A stretch of 64,000 nucleotides of DNA from Streptomyces nodosus (GCF_008704995.1 NZ_CP023747.1:6792001-6856000); one strand, 5' to 3'; positions 16,649 through 26,149 are shown, counted from the stretch's first letter. Notes: generated by a model from the sequence alone, not told the origin. Made by a program: numbers and translations.

Positions 16649-18177
16649 CGCGCGCCGCCTCCGATCAGGTCGGCGGCCTTCTCGCCGACCATCAGCACCC
16701 CGATCATCGGGTTCACCGCGGGCATGGCCGGGAAGACGGAGGCGTCGGCGATCCGGATGCCGTCCAGACCGCGGATCCTCAACTGCGGGTCCACGACGGC
16801 CTGTCCGTCGTCGACGGCACCCATGCGGCAGGTGCCGGCCGGGTGGTAGACGGTGTGGGCGACCTTACGGGCGTACTCGCTCAGCTCGGCGTCGCCGACG
16901 ATCTCCGGGCCGGGGCACACCTCGCGCTTGAGCCAGCCGGCCAGCGGTTCGGTGCCGGCGATCTCGCGGGCGATGCGGATGCCGTCGACGAGGGTGCGGC
17001 CGTCGTAGTCGTCCTCGTCGGTGAAGTAGCGGAAGTCCAGGGCAGGCTTGACGGACGGGTCGGCACTGGTCAGATACAGCCGGCCGCGGGACTTCGGCTT
17101 GGGGATGTTCGGGGTCATCGAGACGCCGAACTCCGGGCGCCGGTAGCCGAGGCGCTCCGGGTTGTCGGTGAACGGGATCTGGTAGAAGTGGAACATCAGG
17201 TCCGGGCCCGCGTGCCCGGGGTCGCGGCGCACGAACAGACCCGCGTCGGAGTCCATCGCCGAGTTCTCCGGGATCGGACCGTGGGTCTCCCAGACGATCA
17301 CCGACTCCGGGTGGTCGAGCAGGTTCTCGCCGACGCCCGGCAGATCATGGGCGACCGGGATGCCGAGCGCCTCCAGATCCTCCCGGGGGCCGACGCCCGA
17401 ATGCAGCAGCAGCCGGGGCGAGTCCACGGCGCCGGCGCACAGGACGACCTCGCTGCGGGCCCGTATCAGCAGCTCCTCGCCGTCCTTGCCGCGCACCCGC
17501 ACGCCCCGCACCCGGGTGCCGTCGAGGTCCAGCCGGTACGCCCAGGTCTCCAGCAGGATCGTGAGGTTGGGGCGCTCGTCCATCACCGGGTGGAGGTACG
17601 CCACCGACGCGGACGAGCGCTTGTTGTCCTCCGGGTGGTAGGCGAGGTCGAAGAAGCCGACGCCCTCGGCGAACGGCTTCCGGTTGAAGCCCTCGACGCG
17701 GGGCACGCCCAGCGCCTCCTGGGCCGCGTCGACGAAGTCGCGGGCGATGGCGTTCCGGTCCTTCTCGTCGACCGGGACGATGTGGTTGAGCAGCCGGGCG
17801 TAGTACGCCTCCATCGGCACCGCGCCCCAGCCCTTCGCTCCGGCCGCCTCCCACTCGTCCCAGTCGGACGGCAGCGGCTTGAAGGCGATCAGGGTGTTGT
17901 GGGAGGAGCAGCCGCCCAGGACCCGGGCGCGGCTGTGCCGGATGTGCGAGTTGCCGCGGGGCTGTTCGGTGGTCGGGTAGTCGTAGTCCAGCTCGCCGCC
18001 GAGCAGGCCCATCCAGCGGCGCAGGGTGAGGACGTCCTCGCGGCCGACGTCGCTGGGGCCGCCCTCGATGACGGCGACGGTGACCTCGGGGTTCTCGGTC
18101 AGGCGGGAGGCGATGACGGAGCCCGCGGTGCCGCCGCCGATGACGACGTAGTCGTAGACATGGGGGGTGTGGGACAT
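16645..18177 (-). CDS. betA: GMC-family choline dehydrogenase / oxidoreductase (BetA-like)
   Basis: 510 residues. The N-terminal FAD Rossmann motif is DYVVIGGGTAGSVIASRL; GMC signatures follow (RARVLGGCSSHN and a GAVDSPRLLLHSGVGP block). The C-terminal catalytic region has YHPAGTCRMG and VNPMIGVLMVGEKAADLI. The enzyme oxidises choline to betaine aldehyde, and the next enzyme (18220-19740) would complete the pathway to glycine betaine. It overlaps the transporter ATPase by 4 bp. A choline oxidase or another GMC alcohol oxidase is possible, but the context strongly favours choline. Confidence 0.88.
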   Translation of the reverse strand: MSHTPHVYDYVVIGGGTAGSVIASRLTENPEVTVAVIEGGPSDVGREDVLTLRRWMGLLGGELDYDYPTTEQPRGNSHIRHSRARVLGGCSSHNTLIAFKPLPSDWDEWEAAGAKGWGAVPMEAYYARLLNHIVPVDEKDRNAIARDFVDAAQEALGVPRVEGFNRKPFAEGVGFFDLAYHPEDNKRSSASVAYLHPVMDERPNLTILLETWAYRLDLDGTRVRGVRVRGKDGEELLIRARSEVVLCAGAVDSPRLLLHSGVGPREDLEALGIPVAHDLPGVGENLLDHPESVIVWETHGPIPENSAMDSDAGLFVRRDPGHAGPDLMFHFYQIPFTDNPERLGYRRPEFGVSMTPNIPKPKSRGRLYLTSADPSVKPALDFRYFTDEDDYDGRTLVDGIRIAREIAGTEPLAGWLKREVCPGPEIVGDAELSEYARKVAHTVYHPAGTCRMGAVDDGQAVVDPQLRIRGLDGIRIADASVFPAMPAVNPMIGVLMVGEKAADLIGGGAR

Positions 18178-18219
18178 GGGGCGTCGCTCCAGGAGGTCGG
18201 TGGGGGAGAGGAGACGGGG

Positions 18220-19740
18220 TCAGCCTGCGAACCAGCGGACCGGCCGGGGCGCCAGGTTCTGGTAGACGTGTTTGGTCTCGCGGTACTCGGCGAGCCCGGC
18301 GGGGCCCAGTTCGCGGCCCACGCCGCTCCTGCCGAAGCCGCCCCACTCCGCCTGCGGCAGATAGGGGTGGAAGTCGTTGATCCAGACGGTGCCGTGGCGC
18401 AGCCGCCCCGCGACCCGGCGGGCACGGCCCGGGTCGGCGGTCCAGACGGCGCCGGCGAGGCCGTACTCGGTGTCGTTGGCGAGGAACACGGCCTCGTCCT
18501 CGGTGCGGAAGGTCTCGACGGTGAGGACCGGTCCGAAGACCTCCTCCCGGACGACCTTCATCTCGCGGTGGCACCGGTCGAGGACGGTCGGCTCGTAGAA
18601 CCAGCCGCTCCCGGGCCGCTGCGGCGACGGTTCGGGGCGGCGGCCGCCGGAGCGCACGACCGCACCCTCCGCGAGGGCCGAGGCGACGTACGACTCGACC
18701 TTGGCGCGCTGCTGCTCGGAGACGAGCGGGCCGCACTCCACACCCTGCTCGGTGCCCCGGCCGAGACGTATCCGGCCTGCCCGGCGGGCGAGTTCGCCGA
18801 CGAAGCGCTCGCTGACGGACTCCTCGACGATGAGCCGGGCGCCCGCGGAGCAGACCTGGCCGCTGTGGATGAAAGCGGCGTTGAGGGCCTGGTCGACGGC
18901 GGTGTCGAAGCCCTCGTCGGTGGCGCAGGCGTCGGCGAAGACCACATTGGGGTTCTTGCCGCCGAGTTCGAGGGCGACCTTCTTGACGCCCGGCGCGGCG
19001 GCCTGGGCGACCTTGACGCCGCTGACCAGGCCGCCGGTGAAGGACACCAGGTCGACGTCTGGGTGCTCGGCGAGCCGGGCGCCGACGGTGTGGCCGGGGC
19101 CGGTCACGATGCCGGCGACCCCGGCGGGCAGCCCGGCCTCGATGAGCAGCTCGATGAGCGCGACCGTGGTCAGCGGGGTGATCTCGCTCGGCTTGACCAC
19201 AAAGGTGTTTCCGGCGGCGAGCGCCGGGGCGATCTTCCAACTGGCCTGGAGGAGGGGATAGTTCCAGGGGGTGATCAGCGCGCAGACGCCGACGGGCTCA
19301 TGGACGACGACGCTGCGGATGTCGGGCGAGCCCGCGTCCACGACCCGGCCGGGGGCTTCGGCGGCGACGAGGTCCGCGAAGTAGCGGAAGGCGTCGGCCA
19401 CACAGTCGATGTCGACGCGGCCCTCCTCGAGGGTCTTGCCGGCGTCGCGGCTCTCCAGCAGGCCGAGCGTCTCCCGGTCGCGGACGAGTAGATCGGCTAC
19501 CCGGCGCAGCAGGGCGGCTCGCTCCGCCACGGGGGTGCGGGGCCAGTCCCCGGTGTCGAAGGCGCGGCGGGCGGCGGCCACCGCCGAGTCCGCGTCCCGC
19601 TCGTCGCCCTCCGCCACCACGGCGAACGGCAACGCGTCCGCGGGGTCGAGGATCTCGCGGGTCGCGCCGGAGACGGCCTCCTGCCACTCGCCTCCGGCAT
19701 GGATCGTCGCCCGCGCCGGTCGTGCCGTTCTGTCCGTCAT
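18220..19740 (-). CDS. betB: Betaine aldehyde dehydrogenase (aldehyde dehydrogenase family)
   Basis: 506 residues; ATG 19740 is preceded by GGAGGCG at about 9 nt. Motifs of NAD(P)-dependent aldehyde dehydrogenases are complete: TPWNYPLLQASWKIAPALAA, the catalytic Glu in ALELGGKNPNVVFADA, the catalytic Cys in GQVCSAGARL, and EVFGPVLTVETF. Together with the GMC enzyme downstream it would convert choline to the osmoprotectant glycine betaine, sharing an operon with a betaine/choline importer. A longer frame upstream adds residues without conservation and is not used. Confidence 0.9.
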   Translation of the reverse strand: MTDRTARPARATIHAGGEWQEAVSGATREILDPADALPFAVVAEGDERDADSAVAAARRAFDTGDWPRTPVAERAALLRRVADLLVRDRETLGLLESRDAGKTLEEGRVDIDCVADAFRYFADLVAAEAPGRVVDAGSPDIRSVVVHEPVGVCALITPWNYPLLQASWKIAPALAAGNTFVVKPSEITPLTTVALIELLIEAGLPAGVAGIVTGPGHTVGARLAEHPDVDLVSFTGGLVSGVKVAQAAAPGVKKVALELGGKNPNVVFADACATDEGFDTAVDQALNAAFIHSGQVCSAGARLIVEESVSERFVGELARRAGRIRLGRGTEQGVECGPLVSEQQRAKVESYVASALAEGAVVRSGGRRPEPSPQRPGSGWFYEPTVLDRCHREMKVVREEVFGPVLTVETFRTEDEAVFLANDTEYGLAGAVWTADPGRARRVAGRLRHGTVWINDFHPYLPQAEWGGFGRSGVGRELGPAGLAEYRETKHVYQNLAPRPVRWFAG

Positions 19741-19959
19741 GATCGGTATCGCCTCCGCGCCCCGGTGCCACCCATGTGTCACCCTCGGGCACCGGCGCAT
19801 GCCCAGGTCGCCGGGTTGCATGCGTGATCGGCGGCCCGAAGTGGGCCACGCCACATACGCGTCGCGGAAAAGAACCGGCGGGGAGGCCGGGGTGCCGCAC
19901 ACCCCCCGGCCCCGCCCGCCTCCCCGCCCGCAGGGTTCAGCCCCCTGCTGCCGTCCGGC

Positions 19960-21399
19960 TCAGGCCTCCGTCTCCGCGCGGTCGGCGGTGCCCCAGAGCG
20001 TGTGGAAGCTGCCCTCGCGGTCGACGCGCCGGTAGGTGTGGGCGCCGAAGTAGTCGCGCTGGCCCTGGGTGAGCGCGGCCGGCAGCCGGTCGGCGCGCAG
20101 GGAGTCGTAGTACGACAGGGACGCGGAGAACGCGGGCACCGGCACGCCCCGGCGGGCCGCCGTGGCGATCACCTCCCGCCAGGGCACCTGGGCGTCCGCG
20201 ATCTCCGCCGCGAAACCCCCGTCGGAGACCAGGCTGAGCAGGCCCGGATCGGCGGCGTAGGCGGCGCGGATACGGTCGAGGAAGGCGGCCCGGACGATGC
20301 AGCCGCCACGCCAGATCTTCGCGACCGCGCCGAGGTCGATCTCCCAGCCGAACTCCTCGGCGGCGTCCAGGATCATCTTCCAGCCCTGGTCGTAGGCGAT
20401 CACCTTGGACGCGTACAGGGCCTGCTCCACCTGGGCGGTGAAGCGCTCGACCTCGTACGGGGTCAGGTCCCACCGGGTCCCGCCGGGCAGCCCGCGGTAG
20501 GCGGCGCGCAGTGCGGACTGCCCGGAGGCGGCGCGGGCGAAGGTCGCCTGGGCGACAGCGGTCACCGGGGACCCCAGGTCCAGCGCGGTCTGCACGGTCC
20601 AGCGCCCGGTGCCCTTCTGCCCGGCGGCGTCGGCGACCACGTCCACGAACGGCTTTCCGGTCGCCGCGTCCACATGGGACAGCACCTCCGCCGTGATCTC
20701 GATCAGATACGAGTCCAGGCGGCCCTTGTTCCACTCGCGGAAGATCTCGGCGATCGCCGCGGGGGAGAGGCCGGCCACCTGGCGCAGCAGGTCGTACGCC
20801 TCGCCGATCAGCTGCATGTCGGCGTACTCGATGCCGTTGTGCACCATCTTCACGAAGTGCCCGGCGCCGTCCGTGCCGATATGCGTGGCGCAGGGCTCGC
20901 CGTCGACCTTGGCACTGATCTTCTCGAACATCGGACCGAGCGCGGCATACGACTCCGGTGACCCCCCGGGCATGATGCTCGGTCCGTTCAGTGCGCCCTC
21001 CTCGCCGCCGGAGACGCCCACCCCGACGAAGTGGATGCCCCGCTCGCGCAGCGACCGTTCACGGCGCCGGGTGTCGGTGAAGTGCGCGTTGCCGCCGTCG
21101 ATGATCATGTCGCCGGACTCCAGGAGCGGCGCGAACTCCTCGATCACGGCATCCGTCGCGGCACCCGCCTGCACCATGATCATCAGGCGGCGGGGCCGCT
21201 CGAGGGCCGCCACCAGCTCCTCGGCCGTCCCGGCGGCCACGAAGGCGCCCTCGTGCCCGAACTCCTCGACCAGCGCCTCGGTCCTGGCCGGGGTGCGGTT
21301 GTGCACGGCGACGGTGTAGCCGTGCCGGGCGAAGTTGCGGGCCAGATTGCGGCCCATCACCGCGAGCCCGGTGACGCCTATCTGCGCGGTCGCCTGCAT
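19960..21399 (-). CDS. gnd: 6-phosphogluconate dehydrogenase, NADP-dependent, decarboxylating
   Basis: 479 residues, the full length of the long bacterial form. The start is ATG 21399 with GAGGAG 6 nt upstream. The Rossmann segment IGVTGLAVMGRNLARNFARH, the MIIDGGNAHFTDTRRRE block, VGVSGGEEGALNGPSIMPGG, the catalytic-Lys region HFVKMVHNGIEYADMQLIGE and the C-terminal GQRDYFGAHTYRRVDREG are all conserved. It catalyses the oxidative decarboxylation of 6-phosphogluconate to ribulose-5-phosphate in the pentose phosphate pathway, supplying NADPH. It lies upstream of betB with a gap of about 220 bp, so it is probably a separate unit. Confidence 0.95.
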   Translation of the reverse strand: MQATAQIGVTGLAVMGRNLARNFARHGYTVAVHNRTPARTEALVEEFGHEGAFVAAGTAEELVAALERPRRLMIMVQAGAATDAVIEEFAPLLESGDMIIDGGNAHFTDTRRRERSLRERGIHFVGVGVSGGEEGALNGPSIMPGGSPESYAALGPMFEKISAKVDGEPCATHIGTDGAGHFVKMVHNGIEYADMQLIGEAYDLLRQVAGLSPAAIAEIFREWNKGRLDSYLIEITAEVLSHVDAATGKPFVDVVADAAGQKGTGRWTVQTALDLGSPVTAVAQATFARAASGQSALRAAYRGLPGGTRWDLTPYEVERFTAQVEQALYASKVIAYDQGWKMILDAAEEFGWEIDLGAVAKIWRGGCIVRAAFLDRIRAAYAADPGLLSLVSDGGFAAEIADAQVPWREVIATAARRGVPVPAFSASLSYYDSLRADRLPAALTQGQRDYFGAHTYRRVDREGSFHTLWGTADRAETEA

Positions 21400-21595
21400 G
21401 CTGTGCTCCTCGGGTCCGGATCCGCCGCGCCCGCGTTCCACGGGCGCGGCGGACGTCGCTGTCGTTCGGTGCGGCTGATGCCGCTGTACCGATCACGTAC
21501 GCACGACGGGGCCGGAGTTGCTCAGTGCTCGTCCGGATTCAGCGCCGGGCGAAAGGCCCCGCTCCCGAGGCGGTCGTGCGGTTCGGGCCCCGGTC

Positions 21596-22816
21596 TCAGA
21601 CGCCGATGGCGTGGAGGGACACCCAGAGAGCCACCACCGCGCAGCCCAGCGCGGCCGGCACGGTGAGCAGCCCGAGCCGGGTGAACTCCCTCAGATCGAC
21701 GCCGTGGTCGTGCTGATGGACGACGCGCCGCCACAGCAGGGTGGCCAGGGAACCCGCATAGGTCAGGTTGGGGCCGATGTTCACACCGAGCAGCACGGCG
21801 AGCACCGCGCCGGGGCCCGAGGGCGCGGTCAGCGGGAGCAGCACCAGCACCGCGGGGAGATTGTTGATCACATTGGCCAGCAGGGCCGCCAGCGCCGCGA
21901 TCCCCAGCAGGGCGGGCAGCCCGGTCCCGCCGGGGACGGCACGGCCGAGAGCGCCCGCGAGCCCGTTGTCCTCCACCGCGCGCACCACGATGCCCAGCGC
22001 CAGCACGAAGGCGAGGAAGGACGGCGCCGCCGCGCGCACCACCGTGACCGGGGTGGTCCGGCGCCGCACCAGCGCACGGACGGCCAGCGTCAGCGCCCCG
22101 GCCGCCGCCGACCACGCCGGGTCGACGCCCAGGAAGGAGGCGACCACGAACCCGGCGAGCGTGCACGCCACCGTCACCAGGGCGAACAGGGGCAGCCGCG
22201 GCGGCTCCCCGGGATCCCCGGCTGCCGCTCCGGCGTCCAGGTCGTGGCGGAAGAAGCGCCGGAGGACGACATACTCGGCGGCCACGGCTACCAGCCACGG
22301 CAGCGCCATCAGCGCCGCGAACCGGGTGAAGCTCAGCCCGGCCGCGCCGTACGCCAGCAGATTGGTGAGATTGGAGACCGGCAGCAGCAGCGAAGCCGTG
22401 TTCGACAGATGGGCGCAGGCATAGAGGTGCGGCCTGGGGCGGGCGCCCATATGGGCCGCCGTGGCGAACACCACGGGCGTCAGCAGCACCACCGTGGCGT
22501 CCAGGCTGAGCACCGCGGTGATCACCGACGCCAGGAGGAACACCGCGGCCAGCAGCCGCCCCGGAAGGCTTCCGCGCCCCGGCCGCCGGCGAGACCCCGC
22601 GGCCCACCGCGCCATCCAGGCCCCGCACGCCTTGAACAGCCCCTCCACGGCGCAGAAGTGAGCCAGCACCAGGACGGCCGCCAGAAAACCGATCACCGGC
22701 CCCAGCTGCGCCGCCTCGGCACGCGCATGGCCCGGTGAGATGGCGCCGGCCGCGACCGCGATCCCGGCGGCCGGCACCGCCACGACCGCCTCCGGCAGCC
22801 CGAACGGCCGTACCAC
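21596..22816 (-). CDS. ArsB/SLC13-like (arsenite/anion) permease
   Basis: 406 residues from the first standard start (GTG 22816), with about ten hydrophobic segments. It resembles the ArsB/NhaD ion-transporter superfamily: DATVVLLTPVVFATAAHMGA and PHLYACAHLSNTASLLLPVS in the first half, ANVINNLPAVLVLLPL and GVNIGPNLTYAGSLATLLW in the second. The reading frame stays open and clearly protein-like upstream, encoding another hydrophobic helix (ALAEALSVVLLVVVLAGAVV), but without ATG, GTG or TTG. A CTG at 22879 preceded by GGAAGG is the likely true start. Function is probably anion or arsenite efflux; no arsR or arsC is adjacent. Confidence 0.8.
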   Translation of the reverse strand: MVRPFGLPEAVVAVPAAGIAVAAGAISPGHARAEAAQLGPVIGFLAAVLVLAHFCAVEGLFKACGAWMARWAAGSRRRPGRGSLPGRLLAAVFLLASVITAVLSLDATVVLLTPVVFATAAHMGARPRPHLYACAHLSNTASLLLPVSNLTNLLAYGAAGLSFTRFAALMALPWLVAVAAEYVVLRRFFRHDLDAGAAAGDPGEPPRLPLFALVTVACTLAGFVVASFLGVDPAWSAAAGALTLAVRALVRRRTTPVTVVRAAAPSFLAFVLALGIVVRAVEDNGLAGALGRAVPGGTGLPALLGIAALAALLANVINNLPAVLVLLPLTAPSGPGAVLAVLLGVNIGPNLTYAGSLATLLWRRVVHQHDHGVDLREFTRLGLLTVPAALGCAVVALWVSLHAIGV

Positions 22817-22982
22817 CGCTCCGGCCAGTACGACGACGAGCAGGACGACGGAGAGGGCCTCGGCGAGCGCGGTGTTCAGGGCTCGGTCCTTCCAGGACGG
22901 AATCGATGGTTCCCCTCCATCACATCAGTCCCGGCGCAAGCGCTGCGACACCTCGACCCGGGTGCCGGTCCGGACCCGCCCC

Positions 22983-23780
22983 TCACCCGCCTGTGCGCGA
23001 CCGCCATCCGTGGTCCACCGGGCCGATTCCGGCGCCCAGCGGGAACCCCGCCGCGATCGCCGCCGTGACGTACTCCTTGGCCCGCCGCGCCGCCTCCGGC
23101 ACCGCGAGGCCCCGCGCCAGCCCGACCGCGACGGCCGAGGCCAGGGTGCAGCCGGTGCCATGGGTGTGACGGTTGTCGTGGCGCGGGGCGCGCAGCCAGT
23201 GCTCCTCCTGACCGTCGGTCAGCAGATCCACGGCCTCGCCGGGCAGATGCCCGCCCTTGACGAGCACCCAGCGGGGCCCGTACGACAGCAGCCGGGCGGC
23301 CGCGCGCCGCATGCCCCCTTCGTCGGTCACCCGGAGGCCGGTCAGCTCCGCGACCTCGTCGAGATTGGGGGTGGCCACCGTCGCACGGGGCAGCAGCCGG
23401 GTCCGTACGGCGTCCAGCGCGTCGTCGGCGAGCAGCCGGTCCCCGTGCTTGGAGACGCTCACCGGATCCACCACCACCGGGGCCCCCACGTCAGCCAGCA
23501 GCTCGGCCACCGCGGTGACCAGCACGGGTGACGCGAGCATGCCCGTCTTGACCGCCTGGACGCCGATGTCGTCGACCACGCTGCGGTACTGGGCGCGCAC
23601 CGCGTCCACGGGCAGCTCCCAGGCGCCCTGGACACCGAGGGAGTTCTGCGCCGTCACCGCGGTGAGCACGCTCATCCCGTGCGTCCCGAGCGCCAGCATG
23701 GTCTTCAGATCGGCCTGGATCCCGGCTCCGCCGCCGGAGTCGGACCCGGCGATCGTCAGGACCCGCGGTGGCGTGGTCAT
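22983..23780 (-). CDS. thiD: Hydroxymethylpyrimidine/phosphomethylpyrimidine kinase
   Basis: 265 residues. The ribokinase-like N-terminus is VLTIAGSDSGGGAGIQADLK; the substrate region has GMLASPVLVTAVAELL and VVVDPVSVSKHGDRLL, and the C-terminal anion hole/catalytic base is THGTGCTLASAVAVGLA. It phosphorylates HMP to HMP-PP for thiamine synthesis. The ATG overlaps the stop of the upstream transporter (ATGA), so both are controlled by the TPP riboswitch ahead of that transporter. Confidence 0.95.
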   Translation of the reverse strand: MTTPPRVLTIAGSDSGGGAGIQADLKTMLALGTHGMSVLTAVTAQNSLGVQGAWELPVDAVRAQYRSVVDDIGVQAVKTGMLASPVLVTAVAELLADVGAPVVVDPVSVSKHGDRLLADDALDAVRTRLLPRATVATPNLDEVAELTGLRVTDEGGMRRAAARLLSYGPRWVLVKGGHLPGEAVDLLTDGQEEHWLRAPRHDNRHTHGTGCTLASAVAVGLARGLAVPEAARRAKEYVTAAIAAGFPLGAGIGPVDHGWRSRTGG

Positions 23781-25174
23781 GCCCGGCCCCCTTCCTCGCG
23801 CAGCCGCAGCGGGGCGTACAGCAGCAGGGCCACCAGGAACGCCACGTAGTACGAGACATCGGCGCCGTGCAACGCGCGGGCGACCGGACCCACATACACC
23901 CCGGTGTCCATGAACGGCACCGCCGCGGCGAAGGCGCCCGCGAAGGCCAGCAGCGGGGGCCACGGCGACCTCGGCCGTGCCGTCGCGGCGGCCAGATCGG
24001 TCACGGCACCGCGCCGGGCGCGCCAGTCGACGACCACGATCGCCACGAACCCGGGGATCCAGTAGCCCACGAACAGCAGGACGTTCTGGAAGCGGGCCGT
24101 GGTGTCGGCCGCGTGCATCCACAGCACCAGCGGAAAACCGAGCCCCGCGGCGAGCGCCGCCGCCACCGGACGCGCGATGCGCACCCCGACCGTCTGCAAC
24201 GCCAGGGAGCCGCTGTAGTCGTTCATCGCGTTGCTGCACAGCGCCGCCAGCGCGACGGCCAGCAGCCCGAACGCCCCCGGCGCGCCCCCGCCCAGCAGGG
24301 TCTCCACCCCGGCCGCCGTCTGATCGGTGAGCACCGAGGCGCCCCACAGGCCGAGAGTCTGGACGGCCAGGAAGGACACCACCAGACCCAGCAACGTGCA
24401 CCAGAACATCCGTACGGGGGAGGTGGTGCGCGGCAGATAGCGGCTGAAGTCGCTGGCGTACGGCGCCCAGGACAGGGTCAGGCTCAGCGCGATCGTGCTG
24501 GTCAGCACGAAGGCACCCGCCCGGTCCGCACCCTGCGCGCCGCCCGTCGCGGCGAGGTGGAAACCGGCCGGCATCCGCAGCGCGATCAGCGCGAAGGCCG
24601 CCGCGAGCACAAAGGTCATGACGGTCTGGAGCCGGTGGATCGCCTCGTAGCCCAGGGCGCCGAGGGCACCCTGCCCCACCATCATGACCAGAACGCCCAG
24701 CCAGAACGGCCAGCCGCACAGCCGCGCCAGGGCGTCACCGCCGAACAGCCCGATCAGCGCGTCCCAGGCCACCGACGACATCCACTGCAGCACGCCGGGC
24801 AGCACCACCGCGCGCCCGAACGCCAGCCGGGCCAGCGGGAGCTGGCCGGCGCCGGTCCGGCTCCCCCAGGTGCCGAGGTAGGCGGTCGGCACCGCGCCGA
24901 GCACCGTGCCCAGGACGACCGCGACCAGCGCGGTGGTGAAATCCAGGCCCAGCGAGATGCCGATGGTCCCGGTGAACACACCGGTCATGGTCAGGTTCGG
25001 GGCGAACCACACTGTGAAGAGCCGGCCCGCGCCGCCGTAGCGATTGCTCTCCGGGACCGGTTCGATGCCGTGCCCCTCGACCCTGAGGTCGCCGGGAGCG
25101 GCCGGCATCCGACCGTCGAAGACGGCTCGCCGGTCGTCGGCGGGCAGCCCGCCGGAAACATGCGCCAAAGGCAT
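23777..25174 (-). CDS. cytX: NCS1-family hydroxymethylpyrimidine transporter (CytX-like)
   Basis: 465 residues with about twelve hydrophobic segments. NCS1 (purine-cytosine permease) signatures are present: NLTMTGVFTGTIGISLGLDF, WAPYASDFSRYLPR and a CSNAMNDYSGSLALQT block. Downstream coupling with thiD and an upstream TPP riboswitch identify it as the thiamine-pyrimidine (HMP) salvage transporter CytX rather than a cytosine permease. ATG 25174 is preferred because the riboswitch-encoded GGAGGG (25184-25189) lies 9 nt upstream; ATG 25183, three codons earlier, directly abuts that sequence. Confidence 0.9.
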   Translation of the reverse strand: MPLAHVSGGLPADDRRAVFDGRMPAAPGDLRVEGHGIEPVPESNRYGGAGRLFTVWFAPNLTMTGVFTGTIGISLGLDFTTALVAVVLGTVLGAVPTAYLGTWGSRTGAGQLPLARLAFGRAVVLPGVLQWMSSVAWDALIGLFGGDALARLCGWPFWLGVLVMMVGQGALGALGYEAIHRLQTVMTFVLAAAFALIALRMPAGFHLAATGGAQGADRAGAFVLTSTIALSLTLSWAPYASDFSRYLPRTTSPVRMFWCTLLGLVVSFLAVQTLGLWGASVLTDQTAAGVETLLGGGAPGAFGLLAVALAALCSNAMNDYSGSLALQTVGVRIARPVAAALAAGLGFPLVLWMHAADTTARFQNVLLFVGYWIPGFVAIVVVDWRARRGAVTDLAAATARPRSPWPPLLAFAGAFAAAVPFMDTGVYVGPVARALHGADVSYYVAFLVALLLYAPLRLREEGGRA

Positions 25175-25183
25175 GGAAGACAT

Positions 25184-25258
25184 CCCTCCGCCAGTACGAA
25201 CTGGTTCAGGTTCGACGGGTGTGATCTCAGCCCCCGAGGGGGGGCACCCCGTGTCCGG
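25184..25258 (-). promoter_or_regulatory. TPP riboswitch (THI element)
   Basis: Read on the minus strand, the conserved THI-box blocks follow in order: GGGGTGCC (25250-25243), CTGAGA (25230-25225), ACCCG (25220-25216), GAACCTGA and the final GGCGGAGGG. The 3' strand contains the Shine-Dalgarno sequence of the downstream transporter, so thiamine pyrophosphate binding probably blocks translation initiation of cytX-thiD. Confidence 0.93.
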
Positions 25259-25315
25259 TACGCCGGAAGACTACCCCGAGCGCGATCGGAGGCGTGACAT
25301 AGCATCGGTCCCCAC

Positions 25316-26089
25316 ATGAACACGATGACGCTCTGGGACATATCCCCGTGGGGATTCGCCGCCCTGGCCTGCGCCGCGCTGTTGGTCGGCTTCTCCAAGA
25401 CCGCCGTGAGCGGCGCCAACACGGTCAGCCTCGCGATATTCGCCGCCGTCCTGCCGGCCCGCGCCTCGACCGGCATCCTGCTGCCCGTCCTGATCACCGG
25501 TGACGTCCTCGCCGTCCTCACCTACCGGCGGCACGCCCACTGGCCCACCCTGTGGCGGCTGTTCCCCGCGGTCGGCGCGGGAGTCGTCCTCGGCACGCTG
25601 TTCCTGGTGTGGGCCGACGACGGGATCGTACGGACGTCGATCGGCGCGATCCTGCTGCTGATGACGGCGGTCACCCTGTGGCGGCGTCGACGTGCCGACC
25701 GGGCCGGGGAACCCGAGACGGAGACCACCCCCGCCGCCCGGGCCAGGGCCCGCTCCTACGGCGTCCTCGGCGGCTTCACCACGATGGTGGCCAACGCGGG
25801 CGGCCCGGTGATGTCGATGTATCTCCTCTCCGCCGGCTTCCGCAAACTCGGCTTCCTCGGCACCTCGGCCTTCTTCTTCCTGATCGTCAATGTCGCCAAG
25901 GTGCCCTTCAGCGCGGGACTCGGCCTCATCGACGGCCGCTCACTGCTGCTGGACGCGGCCCTCGCGCTGTTCGTGGTACCCGGCGCGTTCCTCGGCAAAT
26001 GGGCGGTGCACCACATCAACCAGCGGCTGTTCGAGCGGCTGGTGATCGTGGCGACGGTGGTGGGCGCCCTCCAACTGCTGCTGCGCTGA
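25316..26089 (+). CDS. TauE/SafE (TSUP) family sulfite exporter-like membrane protein
   Basis: 257 residues with eight predicted helices. The repeated TSUP half-sites are visible: LLVGFSKTAVSGANTVSLAI in the first half and GGFTTMVANAGGPVMSMYLL in the second, with AFFFLIVNVAKVPFS following. The family transports sulfite, sulfonates or related anions. There is no Shine-Dalgarno ahead of the ATG; a TAGCAT-like -10 lies about 10 nt upstream, so a leaderless transcript is likely. It is divergent from the TPP-riboswitch operon. Substrate undetermined. Confidence 0.87.
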   Translation: MNTMTLWDISPWGFAALACAALLVGFSKTAVSGANTVSLAIFAAVLPARASTGILLPVLITGDVLAVLTYRRHAHWPTLWRLFPAVGAGVVLGTLFLVWADDGIVRTSIGAILLLMTAVTLWRRRRADRAGEPETETTPAARARARSYGVLGGFTTMVANAGGPVMSMYLLSAGFRKLGFLGTSAFFFLIVNVAKVPFSAGLGLIDGRSLLLDAALALFVVPGAFLGKWAVHHINQRLFERLVIVATVVGALQLLLR

Positions 26090-26149
26090 GCCCGCGACCG
26101 GGAGCCCCGCACCGGCCGGCGCCGGACGCCTGCCCGTACCCTCGGCCTC

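Noticed and set aside
16843..19491. An 882-codon plus-strand frame over the betA/betB region
   Set aside because: Antisense to two enzymes with complete catalytic motifs; the translation lacks domain structure.
23777..25174. Calling the NCS1 protein a cytosine permease linked to the CodA-like amidohydrolases
   Set aside because: It is coupled to thiD and has a TPP riboswitch, so thiamine-precursor uptake explains it; the amidohydrolases are more than 10 kb away with their own importer.
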